Position numbers and translations under genes: made by a program
Notes under the pieces: generated by a model
Database searches by the model: none
The model's input: the letters and a program-made list of their open reading frames with translations, nothing else
Told to the model about the DNA's origin: nothing
Origin: Paenibacillus sp. FSL R5-0345
GTDB lineage: Bacteria > Bacillota > Bacilli > Paenibacillales > Paenibacillaceae
Direction of reading: 5' to 3'
NCBI RefSeq assembly: GCF_000758585.1
Contig: NZ_CP009281.1
Location: forward strand, 3,534,001-3,598,000
DNA length: 64,000 nt
Part shown: piece by piece, positions 1-8,055 of the stretch
How the letters are laid out: every line of letters starts with the position of its first letter
Position numbering within the stretch: position 1 is the first letter of the stretch

Positions 1-69
1 AAAGTGATTTTAAGCTGGGCAGGATCAACGGAAAACTTGCTTGCCAAGTTGGGAACATTTTGGATTTAA
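1..69 (+). CDS. C-terminal tail of an unidentified gene, cut by the window start
   Basis: The first 22 codons stay open in frame 1 and end in TAA at 67-69. The residues end in GTFWI and match nothing I recognise. This may be the end of a real gene that begins before the window, or a chance open frame. Confidence 0.3.
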   Translation, partial: KVILSWAGSTENLLAKLGTFWI

Positions 70-160
70 AGAAAGGGTAGTGCATCGTTTAACGTTGATG
101 ATCTCTTTTAATAAGTATTTAATCGTGATAAAGATTAGGAAGGGAATATGAATCTCTAAA

Positions 161-373
161 ATGAAAACTAAGAATTCTAAAGCTGTTAGGTTTGACGAGA
201 TAGAGACTGCGAGTCGCTATATAAGAAAAAAATATCATGTTGGATTAATGGGATTAGGCTTTTTTAAACTTGTAGAAATAAAAAAAATGAAAGATAGTAT
301 AGTTGATGATCATACAGAATCAGAAATCGTTACTATTAAAACTAGCATTGATGCTCAGTTTGAACACTTTTAA
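161..373 (+). CDS. Small hypothetical protein, 70 residues
   Basis: I do not recognise this gene. It encodes 70 residues, basic at the front (MKTKNSKAVRF) and acidic in the middle, with no membrane segment or Cys/His motif. A purine-rich stretch (aggaaggga) lies about 15 bases before the ATG, which is a long spacing, so the start is uncertain. The next gene begins 2 bases after the stop, so the two are probably co-transcribed. The region is AT-rich accessory DNA. Confidence 0.45.
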   Translation: MKTKNSKAVRFDEIETASRYIRKKYHVGLMGLGFFKLVEIKKMKDSIVDDHTESEIVTIKTSIDAQFEHF

Positions 374-375
374 CG

Positions 376-747
376 ATGAAGCCAATTGATTGGATTTACA
401 ATCTTAATCAAGCTTTAAATAATGAAACAGTAAAAGGAATGAAGTTTGATGAGAAAACTACCAAATTAACAGAACAAACTAACCAAATGACTACAGAATA
501 TTTGGGTCTTCTCAAAGCATCTTCTCATGCATTACAAGTGAATATATATACTATAGCAATCTTTCTTTTTCTATTAATTTATATTTATTTTGGTAGATTT
601 CGCTGGATAGTTTTAGTAAAGAATATAATCGAAGAGGCACTAAAGGAGAAAAAACGGCAAACTGAAGAAATAACAAAGGTTCAAATTAAAAGGGAAGCTG
701 ATATTAAATTTAGGATTGAAGTGAGAAATCAAAGATTAATGAAATAA
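376..747 (+). CDS. Small membrane protein with a charged helical tail
   Basis: This gene encodes 123 residues of unknown function. One clear membrane helix runs from about residue 55 to 75 (IYTIAIFLFLLIYIYFG). It is followed by a highly charged, probably helical cytoplasmic tail rich in Glu and Lys (EEALKEKKRQTEE), which could form a coiled coil. The ATG lies 2 bases after the stop of the preceding small gene, which suggests translational coupling. The pair resembles a two-gene phage or defence accessory unit, but nothing in the sequence proves that role. Confidence 0.5.
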   Translation: MKPIDWIYNLNQALNNETVKGMKFDEKTTKLTEQTNQMTTEYLGLLKASSHALQVNIYTIAIFLFLLIYIYFGRFRWIVLVKNIIEEALKEKKRQTEEITKVQIKREADIKFRIEVRNQRLMK

Positions 748-955
748 ATAAAGCATTTGTCAATTGAAGTAGAGTTTAACTTTTCTAATGTAAGTTAGTT
801 ATTCAAAAAATGATGAAATTGAATAATTCTAATGGGATCGATATCAATTTATATGGATTCTTCAACTTTTAACTATTAGTTTTTCGTATCACTTCGAGAT
901 TCTGGCAGCGAACAGCTCATAAAATTCAGAAAATACGGTTTTTAGGGAGTATACT

Positions 956-2455
956 ATGTTGCGTTCACGAACAAGCTCTGGCTTTGAATTGCATTCCACC
1001 ATTTGTGATGAAAAGGAGACTCGTCGGCTTTCTAGTTCCAACGAATTACACTGTCCTAATTGTAACAATCTGGTAAGGTATAAAAACGGGCCAAAAACTA
1101 TTGCTCACTTTGCTCATAAACCCAACACTGAATGTGTTATTTCCAACTATGAGAGAGAAACAGATGATCACCTTAAAGGTAAGAATATCCTTTTTAATTG
1201 GCTGACTTCAAAATTCCCCGATGCTATTGTGAAGCTGGAAGTATTCATTCAAGAAACAGATCAAATAGCTGATGTCCTATTAGTCCACGTTTCGGGAGAA
1301 ATGAAGGGTCAGAAGTGGGCCTTTGAATTTCAACATAGCCCCCTTTCCGAAGTAGAGTGGAAAAAACGACATTTTCTTTATCAGCAAGCAGGCATCCTTG
1401 ATTTCTGGATATTTGATGCAAACGTGTTTCTGCAGTACTCCAGAGCCCAGAATGTTGAACAGGCCCGGCTTTTTCGAGATCCGATTAAAGCTGTCTTTTC
1501 TGAGACTGGATTTACATATTTTTTTTATTTGGAATCTCAAAATCTGACCATAGATTGCAACTTTTATGTTCGAACCATCGAGCGCAAAATTAATAGTCGT
1601 AAAGGAACAGTGGATAACGAATACATATTTCATGATCCCATTGATCATACTGAAATACTCGATCTCGTTGATTTCCACTCTGATATCGAAGAACAATATA
1701 CAGCTCTGGTTTTTTCAAAAATCAAAGACCAGTTCGATCTTAAATTCAATAAGCGAATCCAGAAAATCAAATCAGATAAAGATCAGGTACTTGTGGAAAA
1801 AAGGCGTTATCGATTGAAGGAAATATTCCAATATTGTTCAGAACATTTTACACCGAGACATGCTAATGTTCTAAACTCTTTTTGTTTAAAAAATAAACCT
1901 CTAGTAGTGGAAGATATACTAGGCTTAGAGATCCCCAACTTTATCGAGAAATACAGAGCCTATATGGAAAATATTATTCAATACTTAGGAGAGTTTGAAC
2001 TGATATGTGAAAGTGAGGATATTGTAGATATAGTCGTCACAGATCAAGCTCCATCTTATCTGTTGTATACTGATTTGAATGAGGAACAGATAGATAGTAA
2101 ATATTATCTACAAAAAGGGGAAATCTACGATAGAGGCTTTATAGAAAAGGTACCATCCTTCTCAATTATACTTTATGAACGTTACGCAAACGAAGTTAAA
2201 AATGTTCAATATGTGTTGGATAAATATTCTTCAGAATTAGAAAAGCTTTTGTCTTGTAATCCCAAGATAGTTGATAGAGCTTTGAGGAAAATTGACCATA
2301 GATTAGTTAGGGTCGGGCCAAAAGAAGAACGTTCGTTATTAGAATTTGCACTTGGTTATGCTAAATGTAAGAGTACCGAAGAAGTTGATGAACTTATGAA
2401 AAGGATTCGGACTGAAATCATTGATTATGATCCATTCAGTGATCTTAGATACTAA
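956..2455 (+). CDS. CoiA-family competence/nuclease-like protein
   Basis: The 499-residue product starts with an N-terminal zinc-ribbon-like segment (HCPNCNNLVRYK, then AHFAHK). A PD-(D/E)xK-like core follows, including WAFEFQHSPLSEVEW and the FDFWIFD-like strand LDFWIFDAN near residue 155. This order (CxxC, FAH, EFQ.S) is typical of the CoiA family, which acts on incoming DNA during transformation in streptococci and bacilli. The protein is longer than usual because of a C-terminal helical half of about 300 residues that I cannot assign. A gggag sequence precedes the ATG. Its place in an accessory region beside AbiH and Ku suggests DNA uptake, processing or defence, which is inference. Confidence 0.7.
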   Translation: MLRSRTSSGFELHSTICDEKETRRLSSSNELHCPNCNNLVRYKNGPKTIAHFAHKPNTECVISNYERETDDHLKGKNILFNWLTSKFPDAIVKLEVFIQETDQIADVLLVHVSGEMKGQKWAFEFQHSPLSEVEWKKRHFLYQQAGILDFWIFDANVFLQYSRAQNVEQARLFRDPIKAVFSETGFTYFFYLESQNLTIDCNFYVRTIERKINSRKGTVDNEYIFHDPIDHTEILDLVDFHSDIEEQYTALVFSKIKDQFDLKFNKRIQKIKSDKDQVLVEKRRYRLKEIFQYCSEHFTPRHANVLNSFCLKNKPLVVEDILGLEIPNFIEKYRAYMENIIQYLGEFELICESEDIVDIVVTDQAPSYLLYTDLNEEQIDSKYYLQKGEIYDRGFIEKVPSFSIILYERYANEVKNVQYVLDKYSSELEKLLSCNPKIVDRALRKIDHRLVRVGPKEERSLLEFALGYAKCKSTEEVDELMKRIRTEIIDYDPFSDLRY

Positions 2456-2492
2456 TCGATAGATATAATGCGTATACGGCATAGGCGTCGGT

Positions 2493-2765
2493 ATGGTTAG
2501 CTTCAACAGTTATGAAAAGTGGCAGATATTCATCACATCAGACGGTGATTATTCTCAACTAATTGCAGCTGATTTTGTTAATCAATATGCTATTAAACTG
2601 TTGTTGAACGAGGGGTTAGATCCAAACTTGCAGAATATTTATGAAAAAACACCACTAATACTGTTGGCTGGTAGAGGCAGTATTCCAACGGATTTAATGG
2701 TAGAATTGGTTGGGTTATTAAAAGATGCTGGTGCCAATTTAGAAAATAGTGAGGGATTTGCTTGA
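2493..2765 (+). CDS. Short ankyrin-repeat-like protein
   Basis: The product has 90 residues. It carries one recognisable ankyrin-like unit (LLLNEGLDPNLQNIYEKTPL, then a helix ending in GLLKDAGANLE). Proteins with a few ankyrin repeats are common in Paenibacillus accessory regions and mediate protein contacts; no enzymatic role is visible. The coding region ends abruptly after an ANLENSEGFA unit, where further repeats would be expected, so it may be a truncated form of a longer protein. The ribosome site is weak. A rho-independent terminator follows about 100 bases downstream. Confidence 0.5.
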   Translation: MVSFNSYEKWQIFITSDGDYSQLIAADFVNQYAIKLLLNEGLDPNLQNIYEKTPLILLAGRGSIPTDLMVELVGLLKDAGANLENSEGFA

Positions 2766-2861
2766 AACTATTTCATTTATTAGAGATATGCTACAGTAAT
2801 GCGCTCTTTGAATGATTGTCACATCGTGTAATTCTCGACGAATTCTTAAGCTAAGTAAGTC

Positions 2862-2882
2862 AGCACCTTTGGGTGCTTTTTT
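2862..2882 (+). terminator. Rho-independent terminator after the ankyrin gene
   Basis: AGCACC pairs with GGTGCT across the loop TTTG and is followed directly by a run of six T. This is a classic short intrinsic terminator for + strand transcription. Confidence 0.75.
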
Positions 2883-3079
2883 CATGCCTAAATTTGGCCT
2901 TAGGCGAGCCGTTCTCAGGTTTTGTATGCAGGAACGTGGATTTGTGTGGTGGGGGACGAAAAAGGGTGGGGGGCTGTTTCACTTCGCCTCCCGCTGAGTT
3001 TCCATCTACCAGAGAATGAAAAACCAACTCAACTCAAAAGACGGATCTTGATAAGACTGAAGTTACTTAATAAAAGAAA

Positions 3080-3121
3080 AAATAAAGCCCTGGGACTAGG
3101 CGAGTCACCAGGGCTTTATTT
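3080..3121. terminator. Bidirectional hairpin terminator with 14-bp perfect stem
   Basis: AAATAAAGCCCTGG at 3080-3093 pairs perfectly with 3108-3121 across a 14-base loop. The A-rich left flank and T-rich right flank allow termination in both directions. No intact gene adjoins it, so it is probably a leftover of a deleted transcription unit. Confidence 0.75.
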
Positions 3122-3485
3122 CACACTTTTTTACCGAAACATTCTTGCAGTATTGAGTCTGGAGCTGTGGCGCGTGAGTGTTAACGTGACGGCTACATCG
3201 TTTCGCGCAAGATACCTGCTACCAAGTGCAGATTGTCCAACACATTAGTGCTTAGCTAATTCCTTAAGACTGGTCATGACTTAAGCAGATGTGATCCTGC
3301 TGGAAGCTTTACCCCCTTATAGCTCATGGCAACTAGATTTCACTCTAGGATTCGGAACAAGGGGAGCTCAAAAATGTGGACAAAATGACCACACTCCTTT
3401 CTCCCCTCTTTCGAGGTTACAATTATTTACGAGGCTAGTTGGAAAAAGTTTCTTCAAAAAAACAAAAAAATATGAGGAAGTTCCT

Positions 3486-3739
3486 ATGTACATCAGATTC
3501 ATACGGATTGAACAGCTTAATGCAGCCGTCGATAGCCTTCACGTCGACCTTTAGCCTGGAAAACCGGAGTATGAGAAGCTTCACCGCAGCTTGGACGAAT
3601 TCGGCTACATGGTCGGTGACCATAAGCGGAATAAGATGATGAAGAACGAGCAGAGATCCACGGAGCTGGCCGAATCAGAGGTTAACTTGGAGCCGGAGCA
3701 TGAGCGGCTGTTTAATCCGCAGTCGGTCCCTCCCCGTAG
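3486..3739 (+). pseudogene. Broken phage-type ParB/methylase-associated protein
   Basis: One frame reads IRIEQLNAAVDSLHVDL, then an in-frame TAG at 3552-3554, then PGKPEYEKLHRSLDEFGYM and VGDHKRNKMM. Phage ParB-like proteins have the pattern ...DL-K-PGDPEYEKLKRSIEEFGY...VGGHQR. The stop therefore sits exactly where Lys is usual (AAG to TAG would explain it). The segment between FGY and the VGGHQR-like motif is also missing. After about 3739 the frame breaks into a different gene remnant. This is a decayed prophage gene, not a working one. Confidence 0.6.
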
Positions 3740-3898
3740 GAAATTAGCTTCAAGCACCGGATTGAAGAACTGTACACTAAGCATACCTTCCCGGGCTACA
3801 GGAAGATGGCTGCGATTATGATCCGGGAAGACCGAAGCTTCGTGAAGGAATTCCTCTACAACAAGACCCTCAAGACTCAGTCACAACTCTATCATTGA
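3740..3898 (+). pseudogene. Fragment resembling an IS3-family transposase (OrfB)
   Basis: A 52-residue open stretch contains HRIEELYTKHTFPGYRKMAA. This resembles the N-terminal part of IS3/IS150-type OrfB, where a pattern like IDEIYTKHPFYGYRRI is typical. No DDE core follows and the frame ends in TGA at 3896-3898. It is fused directly to the preceding prophage-like remnant by a frame change, so the locus has suffered at least two events. The family assignment rests on this one motif. Confidence 0.4.
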
Positions 3899-4054
3899 AA
3901 CACTTCGGAAGCATCCAGACCAGAAGTCTGTGCTTCGGAGATTCATCCTCCCAGCAGGGCCTGGGCGTTTTTGCGGAACTCTCATCGGTGCCGTCACCAT
4001 CATTTAAGACTAATACTTTTATAGTTTTTAAATTATCTAAGATCACCATATGTA

Positions 4055-4969
4055 TTACATATTGTAGAATTCAGATGAGTGAATCATTTCGATTCTTCCT
4101 GCATCAATACCACAGTCAACTAAGCTATCAAACATTCGCTGCATTTCGCATTCGGAAAAATAGTATACCTTCCAAAGGGCATTTTGCTTCGAAAATGTAT
4201 CAATAGTGTTAAAATAAGGAATGTCAACACCAGCGAGAGAATGACCTAAGATAATAATTTCATCAATATCTTTTTCCTGCAAACGACGCAGTTTATACTT
4301 ATACTTAGTTATATCTTTATAGGTTTGCTTGTAATATTCTTCCACAACATTGCAAATACTAATTTCTTTTTCGTTAAACACCTGCTCTGCTTCGTGGCGT
4401 TTTTCTTGGATATTGTTAATCCTCATTTTATTGCCATGTCCTAGCACGGGGTCATCATCGCGTTGCCGTAAAGATCCATGAATATGTATTATTCTATGCT
4501 CGCTCACTCTATACACCGTTTCCAATACAGCTGTATAGTTGAATGTTACATACACTGCGTCATTATCTTTATCGATAAATGTTGTTCTAGGTCGAACATC
4601 TCTGATTCGAATGGTTCTTACCCACCGCTTCAGATGCACCGCTAACTGATTTATGTATTCATACTCGTCTGAAAAGTACTGATGCAACGTATCTTCAATA
4701 CCCACATCACCGCTTTCCAAACCCATATCTATATTAACGGCTTGCTCAACTATGACTTCTTCATCAATGTTAGCGAGGTTTGTCTCCAATTCATTCCATA
4801 ACATTTCTCTCTTTGCTTTTTCGTCGCTTCTTGGGTAAATGTAATAATGTTCCTCAAAGGAGCGAAGGAAATCGGGATCTATATTCTTCAAGTATTTTCT
4901 AAAATCCCAATAATTCGTGGCTAATCCATGGCCTCTATCAAATCCATTTCCTATTACAAATAGCTTCAC
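4055..4969 (-). CDS. AbiH-family abortive infection protein
   Basis: The 304-residue product opens with KLFVIGNGFDRGHGLATNYW followed by DFRKYL, the hallmark N-terminus of AbiH-type phage abortive-infection proteins. Later motifs also fit the family: YVTFNYTAVLETVY, the HIHGSLR strand, a VLGHGNK motif and a C-terminal ILGHSLAGVDIPYF. The start is GTG at 4969 with gaggg about 9 bases upstream. In Lactococcus, AbiH gives resistance to some phages by an unresolved mechanism. The gene stands alone, oriented against the surrounding remnants, and is probably a mobile defence gene. Its length is near that of known members. Confidence 0.85.
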   Translation of the reverse strand: MKLFVIGNGFDRGHGLATNYWDFRKYLKNIDPDFLRSFEEHYYIYPRSDEKAKREMLWNELETNLANIDEEVIVEQAVNIDMGLESGDVGIEDTLHQYFSDEYEYINQLAVHLKRWVRTIRIRDVRPRTTFIDKDNDAVYVTFNYTAVLETVYRVSEHRIIHIHGSLRQRDDDPVLGHGNKMRINNIQEKRHEAEQVFNEKEISICNVVEEYYKQTYKDITKYKYKLRRLQEKDIDEIIILGHSLAGVDIPYFNTIDTFSKQNALWKVYYFSECEMQRMFDSLVDCGIDAGRIEMIHSSEFYNM

Positions 4970-5282
4970 TTTTATACACCCTCATATCGATTTATTAACG
5001 ATAAATTTGAATTTTAAATTCCCAACCTCCAACTTTCACGCTTCATCCCATCCCACGCTGTTTAGGATAATAAGGTTTTCCAAACATGATTATAACACCT
5101 TTAAAACTGCAAATCATTTATTAAACCAGTCGAACGATACTCGCAGATATGAATAATCTGCAGTCGAATTACCTTCCGTTCTAAAATCACGTTATTGGCT
5201 AGAAGATAATTAACAATTTCAGTATGTAATGGATAAGCATTTCGAGAAAGGAAGTAATCGAGTTAATGATTAAAAAAACAGA
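4970..5282. other. AT-rich non-coding stretch
   Basis: No gene is visible. It must hold the promoter of the abiH-like gene on the minus strand. Near 5264 an ATG with an upstream aaaggaag opens only a 14-codon frame (MIKKTEWKAHILKT, then stop). That frame overlaps the start of the next small gene in another frame. Confidence 0.4.
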
Positions 5283-5531
5283 ATGGAAAGCCCATATATT
5301 AAAGACTTGATTCGTGAACTAGAAAAACTAGGATTCAGTGAAGATGAAGCAAAAAAAATACTAGTTAGATTCTATAAAACATTAAAACGAACATGGGGAC
5401 TGAATCCAAATGCTTACGACTTCGCAAAAAAAATAGCTACACTCAATGAAGCTACTAAACGCACAATTGATCTTTCAGACCCTAATCAAATATTTATAGG
5501 ACATTTGAAAAACAAAATAAAGAAACGCTAA
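5283..5531 (+). CDS. Small helical hypothetical protein, 82 residues
   Basis: I do not recognise this gene. It encodes 82 residues, mostly helical and basic at the end (KNKIKKR). A pattern like LIRELEKLGFSEDEAKKILV resembles a small helical bundle or an HTH-type fold. No ribosome site precedes the ATG at 5283. A well-placed aaaggaag stands before another ATG at 5264 in a different frame, so either the true start is elsewhere or the gene has a frameshift at its front. Confidence 0.4.
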   Translation: MESPYIKDLIRELEKLGFSEDEAKKILVRFYKTLKRTWGLNPNAYDFAKKIATLNEATKRTIDLSDPNQIFIGHLKNKIKKR

Positions 5532-5993
5532 TATAAGTTGATCGCTCTTACGAGAGGATTGATAGTTTCCATATTCATGTATGAAAGAACCTCATATTAT
5601 TACTGTATTTATCAAGGGAATCTTGTCAAAAAGAGATGAGAGATCCTGAAAAGAGGATATACAAACTGCTAGAATCAATTGATCTAGCTAGAGTACAATA
5701 GTGTTTCGCTCGAAAGTAGCGAAATAGAAGATGATACACGATGCATTTTTAAAACTAATGAATACCGAGGAGATGTTGCTAAGAAGTAGCCCCATGTTTG
5801 TTACAGCTCTTAAGATCACATTGGAAGAGGATATACTAGATAAGTAAATTTAATATAAGGGGATTACTACACAGGTTCTTGTCACTTGGTGCAAAAACCT
5901 GTGCTCATTGCCAATTAGTTAATAGTTCAGACTGTTATGCATCCCACTAAGTAATATTAATGGTTGTAGTCCCTTTTTTTGCAACTTTTCACC
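5532..5993. other. Non-coding stretch between a small gene and ku
   Basis: Only very short open frames are seen, the longest being about 29 codons from 5758 and without a family match. A loose hairpin (acaggtt ... aacctgt) lies near 5871-5904 and could end transcription of the minus-strand ku gene. Otherwise nothing is recognised. Confidence 0.4.
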
Positions 5994-6827
5994 CTAACCC
6001 AACTTTTCTTTACTCGTACTCCTTTTGTTTTCCTTAGTAGAAGATACCTTACTTTTTGCTTTATTCATTTTCACACTCTCCTGAAGTGCTTCTAATAGAT
6101 CAACTACTACATCAGATTCTTGTACTGGCTTGGAAACAATCTTCTGACCAGCAATTTTGGATTGTATAGCAGCCATAAGTCTTTCTTGCTCAGGATTTGT
6201 ATAGGAAGCTAAATCAGAAGCCCCTGACATACTTTTAACGATCTGTAATGCGAGCTTCATCTGATTAGGATCTACTGTGATGTTATTCGACAGGTTTGGA
6301 ACATTTTGAGCTGGTCTGATTTCATTAGTATAATGCATTGTTGCCAACTGAATGCAGGTTCCGTTATTAGGCTTCAATACACATAATTTTGTACTTGAGC
6401 GAAGAGTGAATTTGGCAATCGCCAGTCTTTTAGATGCTTCAAGTGCTTTAAGAAGCAAGTAGTATGCATTACTACCATGAGTATCCGGTCCAAGAAAATA
6501 TACCTTCTGAGTAAACATTAAATCAACTTGTTCTTCTTTCATAAAATCAATAATACTGATCATCTTACTAGCATCTTCATGAATCTTATCCAACTCTTCT
6601 TTTTCGAAAGTAACAAATTGATTTTTATCGAGAGGGAATCCTTTTATTAATTCTTCCGGTTCAACAGTGCCTTGACATGTAGGGCAATAGCGTTGGTTTT
6701 TAATTGCGCCACTGCAACTTTTGTGAAGCAAATGAAGAGCAACCTCTTTTTCCTCCGTGGCAGCATATAGCTTTACGGGTATGTGAACTAATCCAAAACT
6801 GATAGCACCTTTCCATACCGTATGCAT
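5994..6827 (-). CDS. ku: Ku, DNA end-binding protein of non-homologous end joining
   Basis: The 277-residue product begins MHTVWKGAISFGLVHIPVKL, the standard bacterial Ku N-terminus. The beta-barrel core features RYCPTCQG, the conserved Gly-Phe (LIKGFP) and YFLGP. The length matches family members, and the Lys/Ser-rich tail (KSKVSSTKENKRS) is typical. Ku homodimers bind broken DNA ends and recruit ligase D. No ligD is present in this window, so its partner must lie elsewhere or be missing. An aggaggtg ribosome site precedes the ATG. The gene lies next to the transposon-associated region, which is interesting but does not prove a link. Confidence 0.92.
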   Translation of the reverse strand: MHTVWKGAISFGLVHIPVKLYAATEEKEVALHLLHKSCSGAIKNQRYCPTCQGTVEPEELIKGFPLDKNQFVTFEKEELDKIHEDASKMISIIDFMKEEQVDLMFTQKVYFLGPDTHGSNAYYLLLKALEASKRLAIAKFTLRSSTKLCVLKPNNGTCIQLATMHYTNEIRPAQNVPNLSNNITVDPNQMKLALQIVKSMSGASDLASYTNPEQERLMAAIQSKIAGQKIVSKPVQESDVVVDLLEALQESVKMNKAKSKVSSTKENKRSTSKEKLG

Positions 6828-6912
6828 GGGAACACCTCCTAATTATCATATTAAAAAGTCATTCCCAATACTAAAACAAATAAACCGTTAACTCATACAT
6901 TGAGTTAGCGGT

Positions 6913-7257
6913 TTATTTGTTTTCAAAAAGTTGAAGTGCAAGCAAATGAATTTTTTTGATTTCAGTTGCATTCAACGAAATAAGATATTCGTGGAAGTCA
7001 TTCAAATATTTATCTTTATCCATCTTTCCACCACTAAGATATCTTCCATACAGAAATAGTTCAGTAATATCAGTCTCTAATGCATCAGCAATTTTTTGAA
7101 GACTTAAGAGACTTATATTTTTTTCCGCTCGTTCTACGCCTCCAATATAGGAGAAGTGAACACCGGCTCGTTCACCCAGTTCCTCTTGGGATAGGCCCTT
7201 TTTCTTTCTCAGATCCCTTACTCGAGTTCCAACCATTCGCAATATTTGTTCGCTCAT
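6913..7257 (-). CDS. XRE-family transcriptional regulator
   Basis: The product has 114 residues. The N-terminal helix-turn-helix spans about residues 10-65 (LRKKKGLSQEELGERAGVHF, then YIGGVERAEKN). This is the SinR/XRE pattern used by small phage and mobile-element repressors. The C-terminal 45 residues (KYLNDFHEYLISLNATEIKK) probably form a dimerisation helix. A aagaggtg ribosome site precedes the ATG. It diverges from the small gene at 7391 across an intergenic palindrome that is a likely operator for it. Confidence 0.85.
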   Translation of the reverse strand: MSEQILRMVGTRVRDLRKKKGLSQEELGERAGVHFSYIGGVERAEKNISLLSLQKIADALETDITELFLYGRYLSGGKMDKDKYLNDFHEYLISLNATEIKKIHLLALQLFENK

Positions 7258-7309
7258 ACCTACACCTCTTCTTAAGTTTAAACAAAGGCGAGATACGAAT
7301 ACATTAGAC

Positions 7310-7342
7310 TATAAATATCATTTTATTTAATTGATATTTATA
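7310..7342. promoter_or_regulatory. Inverted repeat, probable operator of the XRE regulator
   Basis: TATAAATATCA at 7310-7320 is matched by its exact inverse TGATATTTATA at 7332-7342 across an 11-base spacer. It lies between the divergent XRE gene and the small gene at 7391, where autoregulation by a small HTH repressor would act. Confidence 0.55.
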
Positions 7343-7390
7343 AGTATTATTATGTGATTTTGCGATAATACTGATTTTGAGGTGAACAGT

Positions 7391-7693
7391 ATGAATAGAG
7401 ATGAACATTTTATAGATACAGGGATTGCAACAGTAACATCAAAAGGACTTTATTTTGCAAATAATTATTACACTAGCCCGTTAATGATCAGATTACAATG
7501 GTTTTTTGAAGCCGGAAAAAACGGGGAATGGAAGATCCCCGTTTTATTTAACAAAGATGATTCAGCTATGTTGCTAATTTCCAATTTCAAATTCTCGGAT
7601 TTCGCTTTTCGGATTGAACAACCATATCCACTGGACCAAGAAATCTTAAACGCGTATTACTTAGCATTTAACAACTTGAAAGAAAACAATTAA
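7391..7693 (+). CDS. Hypothetical protein, 100 residues
   Basis: I do not recognise a family. The product has 100 residues and is rich in aromatic residues (GLYFANNYYTSP, MIRLQWFFEAG), with no Cys motif or membrane helix. The ATG at 7391 has gaggtg about 6 bases upstream and is better placed than an upstream in-frame ATG at 7382. The 3' end overlaps the convergent small regulator gene by 4 bases. The compact divergent arrangement with an XRE regulator is typical of small regulatory modules on mobile elements. Confidence 0.6.
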   Translation: MNRDEHFIDTGIATVTSKGLYFANNYYTSPLMIRLQWFFEAGKNGEWKIPVLFNKDDSAMLLISNFKFSDFAFRIEQPYPLDQEILNAYYLAFNNLKENN

Positions 7694-7908
7694 TCGATTT
7701 CACTAAAAATAATCTTCATTGAGGTATGAAGAGCGGCGGCTACTTTAATAAGAACGTGAAGGGTAACTGGATATACCCCTTTTTCTAAATTGCTTATTGA
7801 CGATTGAGATACACCCAACAATAAGGCTAAGTCTCTTTGAGTCAATTTCTGATTTTTGCGGATAGAGCGTATTTTCTTTCCAACCGCTATATAAACTAAT
7901 TGTTCCAT
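7690..7908 (-). CDS. Small XRE-family regulator, 72 residues
   Basis: The whole 72-residue protein is essentially one helix-turn-helix domain (IRKNQKLTQRDLALLLGVSQ, then SSISNLEKG). I chose the ATG at 7908 because gggagggg lies directly upstream; an upstream extension would lack a ribosome site. It is transcribed divergently from tnsA, with about 150 bases between them. A role in controlling the transposition genes is therefore plausible, though unproven. Small Cro-like regulators beside tns operons are seen in other Tn7-like elements. Confidence 0.8.
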   Translation of the reverse strand: MEQLVYIAVGKKIRSIRKNQKLTQRDLALLLGVSQSSISNLEKGVYPVTLHVLIKVAAALHTSMKIIFSEID

Positions 7909-8055
7909 ATTTCCCCTCCCTATCGGATAAACTATTACTATTATTTCCAAAATAATAGATTTATAAAATTATAGATTCAAAATAGGAGGTATATTTTTTT
8001 GGAAAAATGTGAAGATTCGAAATATTAGCAATGCTGATGAAAGAGGTATCCGGAA

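Larger units (their letters stand above)
2766..3485. other. Gene-poor stretch with two hairpins, no intact gene
   Basis: No convincing gene is visible on either strand. The open frames here lack ribosome sites and family resemblance. The stretch contains the terminator at 2862-2882, a G-rich patch near 2948-2975 and the long-stem hairpin at 3080-3121. It leads into the broken phage and transposase genes that follow, so it is probably debris from past insertions. Confidence 0.5.

Noticed and set aside
4917..5156. Open frame on the + strand opposite the abiH start
   Set aside because: No ribosome site, no family resemblance and overlap with a well-supported gene.
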